Positions 35,949 through 45,768 of a DNA stretch of 50,069 nt are shown here, piece after piece. The notes under the pieces were generated by a model. The model saw only the letters and a list, made by a program, of their open reading frames with translations. It was not told the origin of the DNA and did no database searches. The position numbers were made by a program, and so were the translations under genes. The stretch's first letter is position 1, and each line of letters opens with the position of its first letter. Source of the stretch: Rickettsiaceae bacterium (GTDB lineage Bacteria; Pseudomonadota; Alphaproteobacteria; Rickettsiales; Rickettsiaceae); the NCBI GenBank assembly GCA_029266475.1, contig JAQSWU010000015.1:1-50069 (forward strand), written 5' to 3'.

Positions 35949-36923
35949 ATGATAATATATAACAAGGTAGAAGGTAAAATCGAAAAATCAAATTTCGACT
36001 TAAGTAATAAATTTCCAAAAAACATTGTATGGGTAGACTTGATAGATATTTCTTCAGAAGAGGAAGAGAAACTTGAAGAGTTCCTAAATATAGATATTCC
36101 TACCCCTGAAGAAACTAAGGATACATTCATCTCTAATAGATTATATGAAAAGGACGATGCCATTTATATGACGATTAGCTTATACTTAAGTAACGATGGC
36201 GATATATATGACCTTGAACTCCATACTATAACTTTCATATTATTTAAGGATTTAGTTATTACTTTACGGGATATTGATCTGGATTTATTTAACAATATAA
36301 AGTTCAATTGTAAGCATATGCACGATGAGAAAACTAGCTTTTCAATCTTCCTTACCTTGCTAGAGGGTATAATAAATGATACGGCAGCGTCTCTAGAGAA
36401 GATTGGGTATGCTTTAAATAACCTTAATGAGAATATCTTGCATCTTTCTCCGATAAAAAAACAAAGAAAGGTAAATTATAAAACTTTCATAAATGATATT
36501 GCAAATATTGGTAATTCAGTTTCAAAAACTAGAGAAAGTTTAGTGACTTTCAATAGAATGTTAACCTTTTTATCTCAGGTGGACTTAATGGATCATCATG
36601 AGACTTTCCATGCACATATAAAGCTATTTTTAGAGGATATAAATGCTCTCAGGGATCAAGCTTCCTTCTTAGCAAGTAAAGTTGGATTCCTTTTGGATTC
36701 GACTTTGGGACTAATAAATATCGAGCAGAATAATATTATTAAAATATTTTCAGTAGTATCGGTAATATTTACGCCTCCTACCTTGATTGCAGCCATATAT
36801 GGTATGAACTATGAGCATTTACCTGAATTCCAATGGAAGTACGGTTATCCTTGGGCATTACTTTTAATGCTTATCTCTTCAATATTGCCTTATAGGTACT
36901 TCAAAAAGAAAAATTGGTTGTAG
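35949..36923 (+). CDS. corA: CorA-type divalent cation transporter
   Basis: A 324-aa member of the CorA/MIT family for Mg2+ (or Zn2+, Co2+). It has an N-terminal cytosolic alpha/beta domain, a long helical stalk (about 150-260) and two C-terminal membrane helices with the selectivity motif GMN (285-287, YGMNYEHLPEF) between them, ending in a basic tail (YFKKKNWL). Length and layout are those of a pentameric CorA. The ion cannot be told. Divergent from the fusion gene; convergent with the MazG-like gene 13 bases downstream. Confidence 0.93.
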   Translation: MIIYNKVEGKIEKSNFDLSNKFPKNIVWVDLIDISSEEEEKLEEFLNIDIPTPEETKDTFISNRLYEKDDAIYMTISLYLSNDGDIYDLELHTITFILFKDLVITLRDIDLDLFNNIKFNCKHMHDEKTSFSIFLTLLEGIINDTAASLEKIGYALNNLNENILHLSPIKKQRKVNYKTFINDIANIGNSVSKTRESLVTFNRMLTFLSQVDLMDHHETFHAHIKLFLEDINALRDQASFLASKVGFLLDSTLGLINIEQNNIIKIFSVVSVIFTPPTLIAAIYGMNYEHLPEFQWKYGYPWALLLMLISSILPYRYFKKKNWL

Positions 36924-36936
36924 CAAGAGCCTTTAA

Positions 36937-37350
36937 TTATTGATCTATAACTTCAGGGTATTTTTCTGGATGGCTACGGTAATATTTGCTAAGATTTTTA
37001 AACCTTTCTTCATTTTCTATAAAACTTACATGATCAATAAAAATTTTATTGCTAAAACCACCATTCGTGGAAAGCTTTTTTAAGCGAATTTCTTCAATTT
37101 CATTTAAATCGATATTTTCTCCGGAGCATAAACTATATATAACCTCTAAAACATCGGCAATTTCTTCCTTAAGTTCTAATTTGCTCTTAGCAGTACAAAG
37201 TTCCTTAACTTCTTCTAATAATTTATCTTTTAAGGCTGAAATATACTCATCGCTGTCTAATACTCGGTGTTCTACCTCTACTCCTTTATTCTGGATGACT
37301 AAAAGTAGTTTATCTCGTATAAGTTTATTAAATAAGAATTTAACCATCAT
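36937..37350 (-). CDS. MazG-like nucleotide pyrophosphohydrolase
   Basis: A 137-aa all-alpha NTP-pyrophosphatase-like protein. The metal-binding pattern EExxE...EExxD of the MazG/HisE superfamily is visible as EEVKE (46-50) and EEIAD (62-66), preceded by FNKLIRDKLLLVIQNKG, typical of the small phosphoribosyl-ATP-pyrophosphohydrolase-like subgroup. It probably clears non-canonical or damaged nucleotides; histidine synthesis is unlikely as no his genes are near. It starts two bases after ruvB and is the third gene of a ruvA-ruvB transcript. Confidence 0.75.
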   Translation of the reverse strand: MMVKFLFNKLIRDKLLLVIQNKGVEVEHRVLDSDEYISALKDKLLEEVKELCTAKSKLELKEEIADVLEVIYSLCSGENIDLNEIEEIRLKKLSTNGGFSNKIFIDHVSFIENEERFKNLSKYYRSHPEKYPEVIDQ

Positions 37351-37352
37351 AA

Positions 37353-38384
37353 TTATTCAAATATATCTAACTGTTTATTCTGCTGCAAGTTGGAAGGTAG
37401 TGGCAGGCCTAAATGCTCGAAGGCATTATTAGTGAGCATTCTTCCGCGAGGAGTGCGCTGCAAGAAACCGATTTGTAACAAATATGGCTCGATTGTTTCT
37501 TCAACGGCATCACGTTGTTCTGATAATGCTGCAGCGATAGTCTCAACCCCAACCGGTCCACCGAAGTAATTTTCTGCAATAAACCTAAGGTATCTATGGT
37601 CATTGCTGTCAAGCCCAACTTTATCTACTTCTAACCTATTTAATGCGTTATCCGCATATTTAGCTGTAATAATGTCAGATCCAAGTACTGAAGCAAAATC
37701 TCTAACCCTGCGAAGTAAGCGAAGGGCAATACGAGGTGTGCCTCTTGAGCGGCGAGCAATTTCTTCTGCTCCTTTAACTTCTATAGGGGTATTTAATAAA
37801 TGCGCCCCCCGTAAGACAACTTGGGTCAACTGCTCAATATTATAGAAATTTAACCTTAAAGGTATACCGAATCTATCTTTTAATGGATTACTTATAAGGC
37901 CAAGTCGCGTAGTAGCGCCAACAAGGGTAAATTTAGGTAAGTTGATACGAACGGTCCTTGCAGCTGGTCCTTCACCAATAATAATATCAAGCACGAAATC
38001 TTCCATAGCTGAATATAAGACTTCTTCAATATTACTGTTTAGGCGATGTATTTCATCGATGAACAGAACATCATTTTCTTCTAAATTTGTAAGAATCGCA
38101 GCTAAATCCCCGGCTTTTGAAAGGATTGGTCCTGAAGTAGCTTTATAATTGACCTCCATCTCTTTAGAGATAATTTGCGCGATAGTAGTTTTACCGAGCC
38201 CAGGAGGTCCATAAAGCAAAGTGTGATCTAAGGCTTCACCTCTTTTTTTTGCAGCCATAATAAATATATTAAGGTTTTCTTTTATGTGATCTTGTCCTAT
38301 GAATTCCCCTAAAAGTTTGGGCCTTAGTGAGGCTTCGTGATCATCGCTGCCCGCATGAGCATGTAGTAAATTGTTTGTATCCAT
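37353..38384 (-). CDS. ruvB: Holliday junction helicase RuvB
   Basis: Hexameric AAA+ motor that drives branch migration with RuvA. The 343-aa product has Walker [10 protein letters not shown] (about 59-67), Walker [10 protein letters not shown], sensor region [18 protein letters not shown] with the arginine finger, and a C-terminal winged helix ([21 protein letters not shown]). It follows ruvA by two bases. The SOS gene ruvC is not here. Confidence 0.97.
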   Translation of the reverse strand: MDTNNLLHAHAGSDDHEASLRPKLLGEFIGQDHIKENLNIFIMAAKKRGEALDHTLLYGPPGLGKTTIAQIISKEMEVNYKATSGPILSKAGDLAAILTNLEENDVLFIDEIHRLNSNIEEVLYSAMEDFVLDIIIGEGPAARTVRINLPKFTLVGATTRLGLISNPLKDRFGIPLRLNFYNIEQLTQVVLRGAHLLNTPIEVKGAEEIARRSRGTPRIALRLLRRVRDFASVLGSDIITAKYADNALNRLEVDKVGLDSNDHRYLRFIAENYFGGPVGVETIAAALSEQRDAVEETIEPYLLQIGFLQRTPRGRMLTNNAFEHLGLPLPSNLQQNKQLDIFE

Positions 38385-38386
38385 AA

Positions 38387-38995
38387 TTACTTAGCAAATT
38401 GCTTTAATGATTTTCTAATAAGGTCGTTTATATTTATATTAGGCTCGCTATTAAGCACTTCATATACGGCCCGATAAGCATCGGTTTTATTAATTCCAAG
38501 ATTAGCAAGGGCGGAAATGGCATCTTGGCTAATACTACCTTGTTCAGAATTAGCATTTATTTTACCAGCAGGACTGCTATCAACAGAATAAGTACTGCCA
38601 ATTACCTTGTCTTTCAATTCAATTATAATCCTTTCCCACAATTTTGGTCCAACCCCAGGCAAGGATTTATAAGTGCTTTTATCGTTAGCAGCGATCGAAT
38701 TACTGATTTGATCAGGCGAGAGAGCGGATAAAATCGATAAAGCAACCTTTGTTCCAACGCCTTTAACGGTAGTAAGTAGCAAAAAAACGTGTTTTTCTTG
38801 ATTATTTGGAAAGCCAAAAAGTTGGATATTATCCTCCCTGACATGAGTTTCAATAAATAAAGAGGTAGCAGTGCCAACCTCAAGCTTGCCAAGAGTTTTA
38901 CTAGAACAGGAAACTTTATAGCCGACTCCTCCTACATCAATAATTAAATGATCTTGAAAAATTGAGTCTATTTTGCCGTTTAACTTACCAATCAT
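38387..38995 (-). CDS. ruvA: Holliday junction DNA-binding subunit RuvA
   Basis: Tetrameric protein that holds the four-way junction for RuvB. The 202-aa product shows the N-terminal OB fold ([10 protein letters not shown].....DVGGVGYKV), helix-hairpin-helix motifs ([36 protein letters not shown]) and a C-terminal RuvB-binding domain ([22 protein letters not shown]). First gene of ruvA-ruvB-MazG-like; the ~100-base AT-rich gap to the divergent MFS gene holds both promoters. Confidence 0.96.
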   Translation of the reverse strand: MIGKLNGKIDSIFQDHLIIDVGGVGYKVSCSSKTLGKLEVGTATSLFIETHVREDNIQLFGFPNNQEKHVFLLLTTVKGVGTKVALSILSALSPDQISNSIAANDKSTYKSLPGVGPKLWERIIIELKDKVIGSTYSVDSSPAGKINANSEQGSISQDAISALANLGINKTDAYRAVYEVLNSEPNININDLIRKSLKQFAK

Positions 38996-39097
38996 AAAAA
39001 AATATTTATTTAACCGTCTGTATATATATAATTATTCTAATATTAATATATAATTGTTTTCATATATTTGAAATAGTTTAATTACAATATTACTTAA

Positions 39098-40381
39098 ATG
39101 GAAAATAAAAAACCATATTTAATTGCATTAGCAGCAACTATTATAAATAGTTATGACTATGCTTTATTCGGTCTTACCGCTGCAAGGCTATCTAAAGAAT
39201 TTTTTCCTGGTAATCAAGAAATTGATGCGTTATTTAAATATTTTATCGTTTATGCTAGTACGCTCGTAATAAGGCCATTTGCCTCGTTGTTTTTCGGTAT
39301 GATAGGTGATAAATATGGCCGTGCCACGGTACTTAGGATGGGGACGGTAGGCATAGCGTTACCGGTATTTGCTATTGCCATGATACCGCCTTATAGTGTT
39401 ATGGGTTACCTATCAACCTTGTTATTTGTGACGTGTAGGATACTAATTATTACCTTTTTAGCAGGTGAAGCAGATGGTATTAGAATATATATATATGAGA
39501 AATTAAACGATAGAAAAAAATTTTTTGGAAGTGGCCTTGTCACTGGATGTAGTCAAGGTGGATCGCTAATTGCAGCATTCGCAGCCTGGTTTTCAGGGCT
39601 TGATTTCCTTCCGGACTACGCTTGGCGCTTCAATTTTTTTATAGGTGGGATGTTTGGTTTGATAATATTGTATCTGCGTGAGTCTTTCCAGGAAACTGAA
39701 GAATTTCTTGAATATAGAAGAGAAGAAAAGCTTGAGTTAGATCCTAAGATATCTCTTAAACATATAGTCAAAGATAATATAAGCTCTCTTTCAAGTATAA
39801 TAAAAGATAATTTTACTTCCTTCGTAAGATCAACTTTGATTCAAGGAGCAATAGGAGGCATATACCACTTTCACATAATATTTTATAGTTTGTACGCTGT
39901 GACAATCTTAAAATATCCTCATGAGGATTATATAGAATTTATAAGGCTGTTAACTATATTTGCTTATATGTTATCTGCGATCTTCTCAGGATTCTTGCAC
40001 CATAAGTTTAACCCGAAAATAATAGCTTCTTCTGCTTTAGTGTTATGTATCATCTTATCTATAATCAATATGCGTAATATAGCTAATTTAAAATTTGATG
40101 CATGGCCAATTATATTAATAGGAGCCTTAACTCCTCTGCATACTACAGCCTTATTTGTATTTTTAAAGCAGCAATTTAAAACCGGTGTAAAGTATCGACT
40201 TTTTGGGTTCACACATTCACTTGGCTCAGTACTTATCTCATCTACCACTCCTATCGTTGCTATGAAAATATGGGATTTAAGCCATATTACTTGGTTGCCA
40301 ATATTATTTCTCATAACTCTTATGGCTTTCCTCCTATGGCAATTACAGACTAAAGATTTTGGTGTAGAGATTGAAAAGTAG
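39098..40381 (+). CDS. MFS transporter, metabolite:H+ symporter-like
   Basis: A 427-aa 12-helix carrier related to the ProP-like protein at 12081-13340. The start resembles the group (YLIALAATIINSYDYALFGLTAARL), motif A is VIRPFASLFFGMIGDKYGRATVL (loop 2-3), and helix 4 has LAGEADGIRIYIYEKL where ProP has a GGE motif. The second half is more diverged. A transport role is likely, but the altered helix 4 may mean a different substrate. Monocistronic, with a 334-base gap before ntrY. Confidence 0.85.
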   Translation: MENKKPYLIALAATIINSYDYALFGLTAARLSKEFFPGNQEIDALFKYFIVYASTLVIRPFASLFFGMIGDKYGRATVLRMGTVGIALPVFAIAMIPPYSVMGYLSTLLFVTCRILIITFLAGEADGIRIYIYEKLNDRKKFFGSGLVTGCSQGGSLIAAFAAWFSGLDFLPDYAWRFNFFIGGMFGLIILYLRESFQETEEFLEYRREEKLELDPKISLKHIVKDNISSLSSIIKDNFTSFVRSTLIQGAIGGIYHFHIIFYSLYAVTILKYPHEDYIEFIRLLTIFAYMLSAIFSGFLHHKFNPKIIASSALVLCIILSIINMRNIANLKFDAWPIILIGALTPLHTTALFVFLKQQFKTGVKYRLFGFTHSLGSVLISSTTPIVAMKIWDLSHITWLPILFLITLMAFLLWQLQTKDFGVEIEK

Positions 40382-40472
40382 TAACATTGCTTCCTCTAGT
40401 CTTAGGAATGCCCTTAAATCATGGCTCGAGCTATTTGAAAATAGTAACAAACGTCAATAAAAAATCTTGAGT

Positions 40473-40502
40473 TTGGACATCTCAAAGGAAATGCTGTATA
40501 CT
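40473..40502 (+). promoter_or_regulatory. Sigma-70 type promoter
   Basis: TTGGAC (40473-40478) and TATACT (40497-40502) are separated by 18 bases, each differing from the consensus by one base. It is the best promoter pair noticed in the window. Transcription would start near 40509, about 207 bases before ntrY. Confidence 0.65.
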
Positions 40503-40508
40503 GCTGCT

Positions 40509-40650
40509 GTGAGTAGAGAGGGAATATAAGTGCCGAAAGCTAGTATGTTCAAAGTAATATTTAGCGTATTCTAGATTCATTATCTTAATAATTTCACTAA
40601 TTAGATAAAGGATCATCTAATGCTCTAACAGTTGCCACTTATATCAACCT
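40509..40650 (+). ncRNA. Candidate structured RNA upstream of ntrY
   Basis: Downstream of the promoter, ATATAAGTG (40524-40532) pairs with CACTTATAT (40636-40644), closing a ~100-base domain. Inside it, ATTAGATaaaggatcATCTAAT forms a terminal hairpin (about 40602-40622). A long closing stem, a largely open middle and an apical hairpin recall 6S RNA, but I cannot match its sequence. No clear terminator follows, so a structured 5' leader of ntrY is the main alternative. Confidence 0.35.
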
Positions 40651-40715
40651 ATATCTATAAGTAGATGATAAAATATGGCTAAGGTCTAACTGCCTAACAG
40701 AATACAGTTAAATAT

Positions 40716-42563
40716 ATGAAATATATAAATTTATTTAGAGAATTCTTTAAAGGCTTAATTCAATTTTTTTGTAAGATTGATTTTAGAGGAAGCCGCAGGT
40801 TAATATTCGCCTTAAGTGTAATAGCTATATGCTCGTTAAATTTCACTTATAAAGAAATTTTAAGTAATAGCGGAGCAATAGTACCTGACCCTAATAAAGT
40901 AATTGGCTGGGTATTAATCGATCTTGTAGTTTTCCTTCTTATTGCCTTAATACTATCTCGAAAGCTATTCCAAAGTTGGGTTAAACATAGCAGGGCTGAA
41001 GCTGGATCAAGATTACAAAACAAGATTATATTAACCTTTAGCTTAATCGCTATTATTCCTACTATGCTTGTTTCGATTTTCTCAGTATATTTCTTTAACT
41101 TTGGTATACAATCTTGGTTTGATAAACGTGTTACTACTGTTCTTGAGCAATCTATAAATGTTGCTGAGTCTTATATTGGTGAGCATAAAATAGGTTTAAA
41201 AGATACCGCTGCTGCTGTTGCAAAGGATTTAGGAGAATTTTACTATGAGTTTATTCATAGTCCCGAGCTTTTCCAAAATATAGTTGATACTCAAGCTGAG
41301 ATTAGATCTCTTGATGAGATAATGGTTTTTCATGCAAGCAATAATAGGATTATTGCTCATTCTGCTTTGAGTTTTTCACTCGCATTTGAAATGATACCTC
41401 TGCAATCTATTGAGAGAGCGGAGAAAGGCGAAGTTGTTGAGATTAAAGCCGATCCAGGCAAAATAAGGATGCTAGCAAAGATTGGTGGTTATAATGATAC
41501 ATATATTTTAGTAGGGAGATTAATAGATGAAAAAATCATTGATTATATAGATAAGACCAACGGTGCTGCGCAAGAATATATTCGCTTGAAGAGTCAGATC
41601 AATGGGCTTCAAATTAAGTTTTCTATTATATTTATAATTATAGCATTACTACTTGTCGTTATTGCAATCATTGTTGGGGCAGTTTTTGCTGCTAATACAG
41701 TGCAACCAATTCGTAATTTAGTAATCGCAACAGAGAAAGTTAAAGAAGGCGATCTCTCAGTTAGAGTAAAAGAAGGTCCTAAAGATGATGAAATAGCAAT
41801 TTTATCAAGGGCTTTTAACAGAATGATAAAACAGCTTGAGCACCAACAAAAAGATTTAGTAATTGCTCAGCGTGCAGCTGCTTGGGCTGATGTTGCTCGA
41901 AGGGTGGCACATGAAATTAAAAACCCTCTTACCCCTATACAATTATCATGTGAAATGTTACTACGTAAATTTAAAGATCAAGTTAGTGATAAGGAAGTAT
42001 TTACTAGATATAGCTCTACAATTCTCCGTCATGCTGAAGAGATTAGGCGCATTGTCGCAGAGTTCGTTGATTTTGCAAAACTGCCTTCGCCGAAATTTGA
42101 GCAATGTAATTTGGTTGAGATAATTAAAGAGTTTGTTGAATCTAAAAGAGTAATCAATGACAAATATACATATAACTTTATTTGTGACGCCAATAACATT
42201 GGTTTCGTATGTGATAAGGTTCAAATTGGGCAAGTGTTAAATAATTTAGTTAAAAATTCAGAAGAAGCCTTAGAAGTAAACTCAATTTTTAATAAGGAAA
42301 TCTCGATTGAGCTTAGTACTGTTGGGCAGGAAATATGCTTAACATTAACAGATAATGGTAAAGGCTTTCCCCCAGACTTATTAGACAAGGTCACTGAGCC
42401 TTACCTAACAACCAGAACAAGAGGAACAGGTCTTGGTCTTGCTATTGTAAAAAAGATTGTAGAAGATCATTCAGGAATATTACAAATTTCGAACCTTGGA
42501 TTAGGAGGGGCATGCGTAAAATTAATTTTTGACACTAGTAAATTAAGCAACAAGTTAACCTAA
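40716..42563 (+). CDS. ntrY: NtrY-type sensor histidine kinase
   Basis: A 615-aa membrane kinase: transmembrane helices at about 27-45, 63-82, 103-127 and 303-327, a ~175-residue periplasmic sensor between the last two, HAMP (328-380), HisKA with phosphorylated H399 (ARRVAHEIKNPLTPIQLS) and an HATPase domain (NLVKNSEEAL, DNGKGFPPDLLDKVTEPYLTTRTRGTGLGLAIVKKIV split over N, G1 and G2 boxes). The four-helix layout and HEIKNPLTPIQLS are typical of NtrY. The PAS domain usual between HAMP and HisKA is missing; HAMP runs directly into the dimerisation helix. ntrX follows after 186 bases. In alphaproteobacteria the pair responds to nitrogen or redox/envelope cues. Confidence 0.92.
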   Translation: MKYINLFREFFKGLIQFFCKIDFRGSRRLIFALSVIAICSLNFTYKEILSNSGAIVPDPNKVIGWVLIDLVVFLLIALILSRKLFQSWVKHSRAEAGSRLQNKIILTFSLIAIIPTMLVSIFSVYFFNFGIQSWFDKRVTTVLEQSINVAESYIGEHKIGLKDTAAAVAKDLGEFYYEFIHSPELFQNIVDTQAEIRSLDEIMVFHASNNRIIAHSALSFSLAFEMIPLQSIERAEKGEVVEIKADPGKIRMLAKIGGYNDTYILVGRLIDEKIIDYIDKTNGAAQEYIRLKSQINGLQIKFSIIFIIIALLLVVIAIIVGAVFAANTVQPIRNLVIATEKVKEGDLSVRVKEGPKDDEIAILSRAFNRMIKQLEHQQKDLVIAQRAAAWADVARRVAHEIKNPLTPIQLSCEMLLRKFKDQVSDKEVFTRYSSTILRHAEEIRRIVAEFVDFAKLPSPKFEQCNLVEIIKEFVESKRVINDKYTYNFICDANNIGFVCDKVQIGQVLNNLVKNSEEALEVNSIFNKEISIELSTVGQEICLTLTDNGKGFPPDLLDKVTEPYLTTRTRGTGLGLAIVKKIVEDHSGILQISNLGLGGACVKLIFDTSKLSNKLT

Positions 42564-42749
42564 ACCTCAATGAAAGTTAAGTTTTTTAGATTTTGTAAAT
42601 TTTTTCGCTATAAAACGCTAATAAAACGATAGAATTTGTTGCTTTCTCTTTTTTTAATAGTTAATTTAATTATTAGTAGTTAGTACTTAGTGCGTAAAAA
42701 ATTAATAAAATTGTCTTTTATATAATAACATTTGGGGGTTTAAGTATAT

Positions 42750-44198
42750 ATGTCGTTAGACGTACTTGTAATTGATGATGAAACAGATATAAGGGAACTT
42801 ATATCTGACATATTGAAGGAAGAAGGTTTCAACGCTAGGACTGCAGCTAACAGTAGCCAAGCATTTGAGGCTATTGCAGAAAAAGTACCTTCTATAATTA
42901 TTTTAGATATTTGGCTACAAGGTAGCGACCTTGATGGGCTGGGTATCTTAGAAATTGTAAAGAAAAGATATCCGCTATTGCCTGTTATCGTGATAAGTGG
43001 TCATGGTACAATCGAAACTGCAGTAAGTGCTATTAAAATGGGCGCATATGATTATCTTGAGAAGCCATTTACTCATGATAAGCTTTTAATTTTACTTAAA
43101 AGGGCTTGTGAGGCTGCAAAGCTTAAAAGAGAAAATTATGATTTAAAAACAAAAGTTATTGATAAAACGGAGATTATTGGAACTTCTGCTGCAATAACAA
43201 GGCTAAAAGCTGAAATTGAAAAAGTTGCGCCGACTTCTGGAAGGGTTATGGTTACCGGTCCAACTGGTAGCGGTAAAGAGCTTGTAGCTCGTTTAATACA
43301 TAAAAAGTCTCGTCGTGCAAATGGTCCTTTTATTGTATTTAGCCCTTCAGGAATGAGTGCTGATAGGATAATGCAGGAATTATTTGGCGAACCTGAAAGA
43401 CATGATAGTACAGGGATATACGCAAAAAGGATTAGTATCTTAGAAGCCGCTAATAATGGTACTCTTTATATTGATGAAGTGGGCGATCTTCCTTTGCCTG
43501 CCCAAAATAAGTTATTAAAATTCCTGCAAGAACAGGTACTTGAAAAAGCTGGGAATCAAAAATTTGTAAAACTTGATGTTAGGGTGATTAGTGCTACTGC
43601 AAGAGATCTGCAGCAAGAGATAGTAAATGGAAGATTTAGACAAGATTTATATTATAGATTAAATGTTGTTCCTATTAGAGTGCCTTCGCTTTCTGAAAGG
43701 AAGGAAGACATTGCGCTTCTTGCTGAATATTTTATCAAGCAGCTTGCTAAATTTTCAGGTTTAAAAGAAAGAACCTTGACGGAGGAAGCTATAGCAGCGC
43801 TGCAAGCTTTCGATTGGCAAGGTAATATAAGGCAGCTTAGAAACGTTATTGAATGGACACTAATAATGAATCCATCAACACCTAATGATGGTAACTTAAT
43901 TAAGCCTGATATGTTACCTGCTGATATATTGAATAATGGGCTTACTATTGCAAGGCCCGATACCAATCTTGATATGCTCTCCATGCCTCTACGTGAAGCT
44001 AGAGAAGTATTTGAAAGACAATATCTTTCTGCACAAATGAGTAGGTTTAATAATAATATATCGAAAACCTCAGCATTTGTTGGTATGGAGAGATCAGCTC
44101 TACATAGAAAACTTAAACTGCTCAATATCCATGCTGCGCACGGCAAGGGTAGGGAAGAAGACAGTCTCGAAGAAGAAAGCGATATGTATACTAATTAA
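42750..44198 (+). CDS. ntrX: NtrX-type response regulator
   Basis: A 482-aa partner of NtrY. Receiver domain (1-120) with D9/D10, phospho-site D53 and K105; AAA+ domain with Walker A GPTGSGKE (170-177) and Walker [11 protein letters not shown] (238-247); Fis-type helix-turn-helix near 430-470 ([23 protein letters not shown]). The GAFTGA loop that contacts sigma-54 is absent: after [13 protein letters not shown] the chain goes straight to [14 protein letters not shown]. So it probably acts without sigma-54, as proposed for other NtrX proteins of this class. It ends with an acidic tail. Confidence 0.93.
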   Translation: MSLDVLVIDDETDIRELISDILKEEGFNARTAANSSQAFEAIAEKVPSIIILDIWLQGSDLDGLGILEIVKKRYPLLPVIVISGHGTIETAVSAIKMGAYDYLEKPFTHDKLLILLKRACEAAKLKRENYDLKTKVIDKTEIIGTSAAITRLKAEIEKVAPTSGRVMVTGPTGSGKELVARLIHKKSRRANGPFIVFSPSGMSADRIMQELFGEPERHDSTGIYAKRISILEAANNGTLYIDEVGDLPLPAQNKLLKFLQEQVLEKAGNQKFVKLDVRVISATARDLQQEIVNGRFRQDLYYRLNVVPIRVPSLSERKEDIALLAEYFIKQLAKFSGLKERTLTEEAIAALQAFDWQGNIRQLRNVIEWTLIMNPSTPNDGNLIKPDMLPADILNNGLTIARPDTNLDMLSMPLREAREVFERQYLSAQMSRFNNNISKTSAFVGMERSALHRKLKLLNIHAAHGKGREEDSLEEESDMYTN

Positions 44199-44254
44199 TA
44201 TAAGTTAAGTAGTAGATTAAGCTTTCTCTAAAATAAGGTAGCTTCGCCCAAGAT

Positions 44255-44297
44255 CGGTCATTATGTCATGATTATTATCTAGTAATCATGACGACCG
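44255..44297 (+). terminator. Strong hairpin after ntrX, possible terminator
   Basis: CGGTC (44255-44259) and GTCATGATTA (44265-44274) pair with TAATCATGAC (44283-44292) and GACCG (44293-44297), giving a 15-bp interrupted stem with one 5-base bulge. It lies 57 bases after the ntrX stop. The tail reads GTGTTAAAAAGGGTTTTC rather than a clean T-run, so it may stabilise the mRNA end instead of terminating. Confidence 0.55.
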
Positions 44298-44391
44298 GTG
44301 TTAAAAAGGGTTTTCTAGAATAAAATTTTCAAAAAACTATATAGCATATTATAAATTTCATTTTAAAACTTAATATTCAAGGACTTAAGTC

Positions 44392-45399
44392 ATGAAAATA
44401 AGAAGCGTGCTTTCAATTATAGTTCTTCCTTTAATACTAATATCCTGCGACTATAATATAGCCGGTAGTAATTCAATGCCGCAAGATATGAATGAAAAGA
44501 TTAGAGTATATATTGCCGAGAGAAATGCAAGGGGTGAGAGTATCGATCTTAAAGGATCATTCGGCAGGAATCTACGAGGCTTGAAGCTCAAAAACCTCGA
44601 CTTGTCGAACTCTGACTTATCAGAAGTAGATTTAAGCCACGCGCAATTTTCTAGAGTCTCGCTTAATAAGGTTAACCTCTCGAAAGCGAGGTTAATAAGT
44701 GCTGTTATACAGGAAAGTGATCTTTCGCAGGCTGTATTAAATAGTACTAATTTTATTAAGTCTGACCTGCAAGCCTCAAGTTTTGAAAAAGCTGAGATTA
44801 ATGAGGCTAACTTCATAAAAGCAACGTTAGATGATGCTAATTTCAGTACGGCAATCATCAAAAATACTAGCTTTGAAGAAGCAAGCATATTTAATGCAAG
44901 GTTTGCCGGTAGTGACATGTCTAATATAAGCTTTAAAGGCTCTAATCTATCTGGGGCAGACTTACAGAGCTCAAAGCTCGAAAATGCTTACTTTTTTGGC
45001 ACGGATTTAACCGCTACTAATTTTCAAAATACAGTAATAAAGAATAGCTTTTTCGAAAGTAGTGATATAAGCAATAGCGACTTTAGTAATGCCATTATAA
45101 CAAATACTCATATGAAGAAGCTAATCGCTAATAACACTAACTTTAATAAGGTAAATATACAAAACCTAGACTTTACTGGCTCAGCTTTCTCTGGCGCAGA
45201 ATTTCAGAAAAGCAATATTAATGCCGCGAACTTCACAGATAGTAATCTTACTGATTGTAATTTTGAAGGCGCAAAGCTACAAGGGGCGAAATTCACTAAT
45301 GCCAGTATATTAGGTGGCTTGTTCAATAATACCGAGATTGTGAACTGCGACTTTTCTACTGCCAAAATTAAAGATACTCAGATACCTGGGATTAAATAG
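44392..45399 (+). CDS. Pentapeptide-repeat lipoprotein
   Basis: A 335-aa protein with a lipoprotein signal: hydrophobic segment IIVLPLILISC with lipobox LISC (cleavage before C19). From about residue 60 to the end it is made of about 50 pentapeptide repeats of the A(N/D)(L/F)xx type (ANFIKATLDDANFS; LSGADLQSSKLENAYFFGTDL), which fold into a right-handed square beta-helix. The hydrophilic linker 20-58 would let the helix stand off the membrane. Function unknown; cytosolic relatives mimic DNA and protect gyrase, but the lipobox argues for a periplasmic or surface site. It has its own 190-base upstream region after ntrX. Confidence 0.88.
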   Translation: MKIRSVLSIIVLPLILISCDYNIAGSNSMPQDMNEKIRVYIAERNARGESIDLKGSFGRNLRGLKLKNLDLSNSDLSEVDLSHAQFSRVSLNKVNLSKARLISAVIQESDLSQAVLNSTNFIKSDLQASSFEKAEINEANFIKATLDDANFSTAIIKNTSFEEASIFNARFAGSDMSNISFKGSNLSGADLQSSKLENAYFFGTDLTATNFQNTVIKNSFFESSDISNSDFSNAIITNTHMKKLIANNTNFNKVNIQNLDFTGSAFSGAEFQKSNINAANFTDSNLTDCNFEGAKLQGAKFTNASILGGLFNNTEIVNCDFSTAKIKDTQIPGIK

Positions 45400-45606
45400 A
45401 GAGATTTTTAGCAAAGCTTTAAGACGCTTTTCTTCATATCATAATTCGATTGCGCATATATACTTGTTTAACTTGAAGAGTTGGCTGGTATATTGCTCTC
45501 CTTCGACTTAAACATCCTATGCCGATTTTGTCTTTAGGACAGATACTAATTGTAAGCCCTGCGCCCCCTGGAGCGACGAGTTTATGCGGGCTGGGGGGTA
45601 GTTTAT

Positions 45607-45660
45607 TGCGATTTCAACCTGAAGTAGTAATTTTTGACCCCCCCCCCCATTTTTTTTGAA
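45607..45660 (-). repeat. Poly-C-tract repeat unit, copy 2
   Basis: Reads in reverse as AAAAAAAATG(G10)TCAAAAATTACTACTTCAGGTTGAAA, matching 33845-33920. The C-run at 45638-45648 is 11 bases long, the longest homopolymer of G or C noticed in the window, and its length may vary between cells or reads. Confidence 0.65.
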
Positions 45661-45768
45661 ATATAGTAGGCATGGCCAAAATATTATGATTGAATATTAT
45701 AAGAGTATTTCAACCCTACTCGCCACCCTATTAATACTTAACATTTAAAACTAAAGCATCTGCCTTGC
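45661..45768 (-). repeat. ~105-base repeat unit, inverted copy of 14276-14384
   Basis: The sequence from GGCCAAAATATTATGATTG to GCATCTGCCTT is nearly identical to the reverse complement of 14276-14384; only a few bases differ by eye. It contains no gene. It marks one edge of the composite repeat in both blocks. Confidence 0.85.

Larger units (their letters stand above)
40382..40715. other. Intergenic region upstream of ntrY
   Basis: A gap of 334 bases with no open reading frame. It holds a convincing sigma-70 promoter (40473-40502) and, downstream of it, paired segments that suggest a small RNA or a long structured leader of ntrY. The last ~60 bases before ntrY are plain AT-rich DNA without a good ribosome site. 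Confidence 0.6.
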
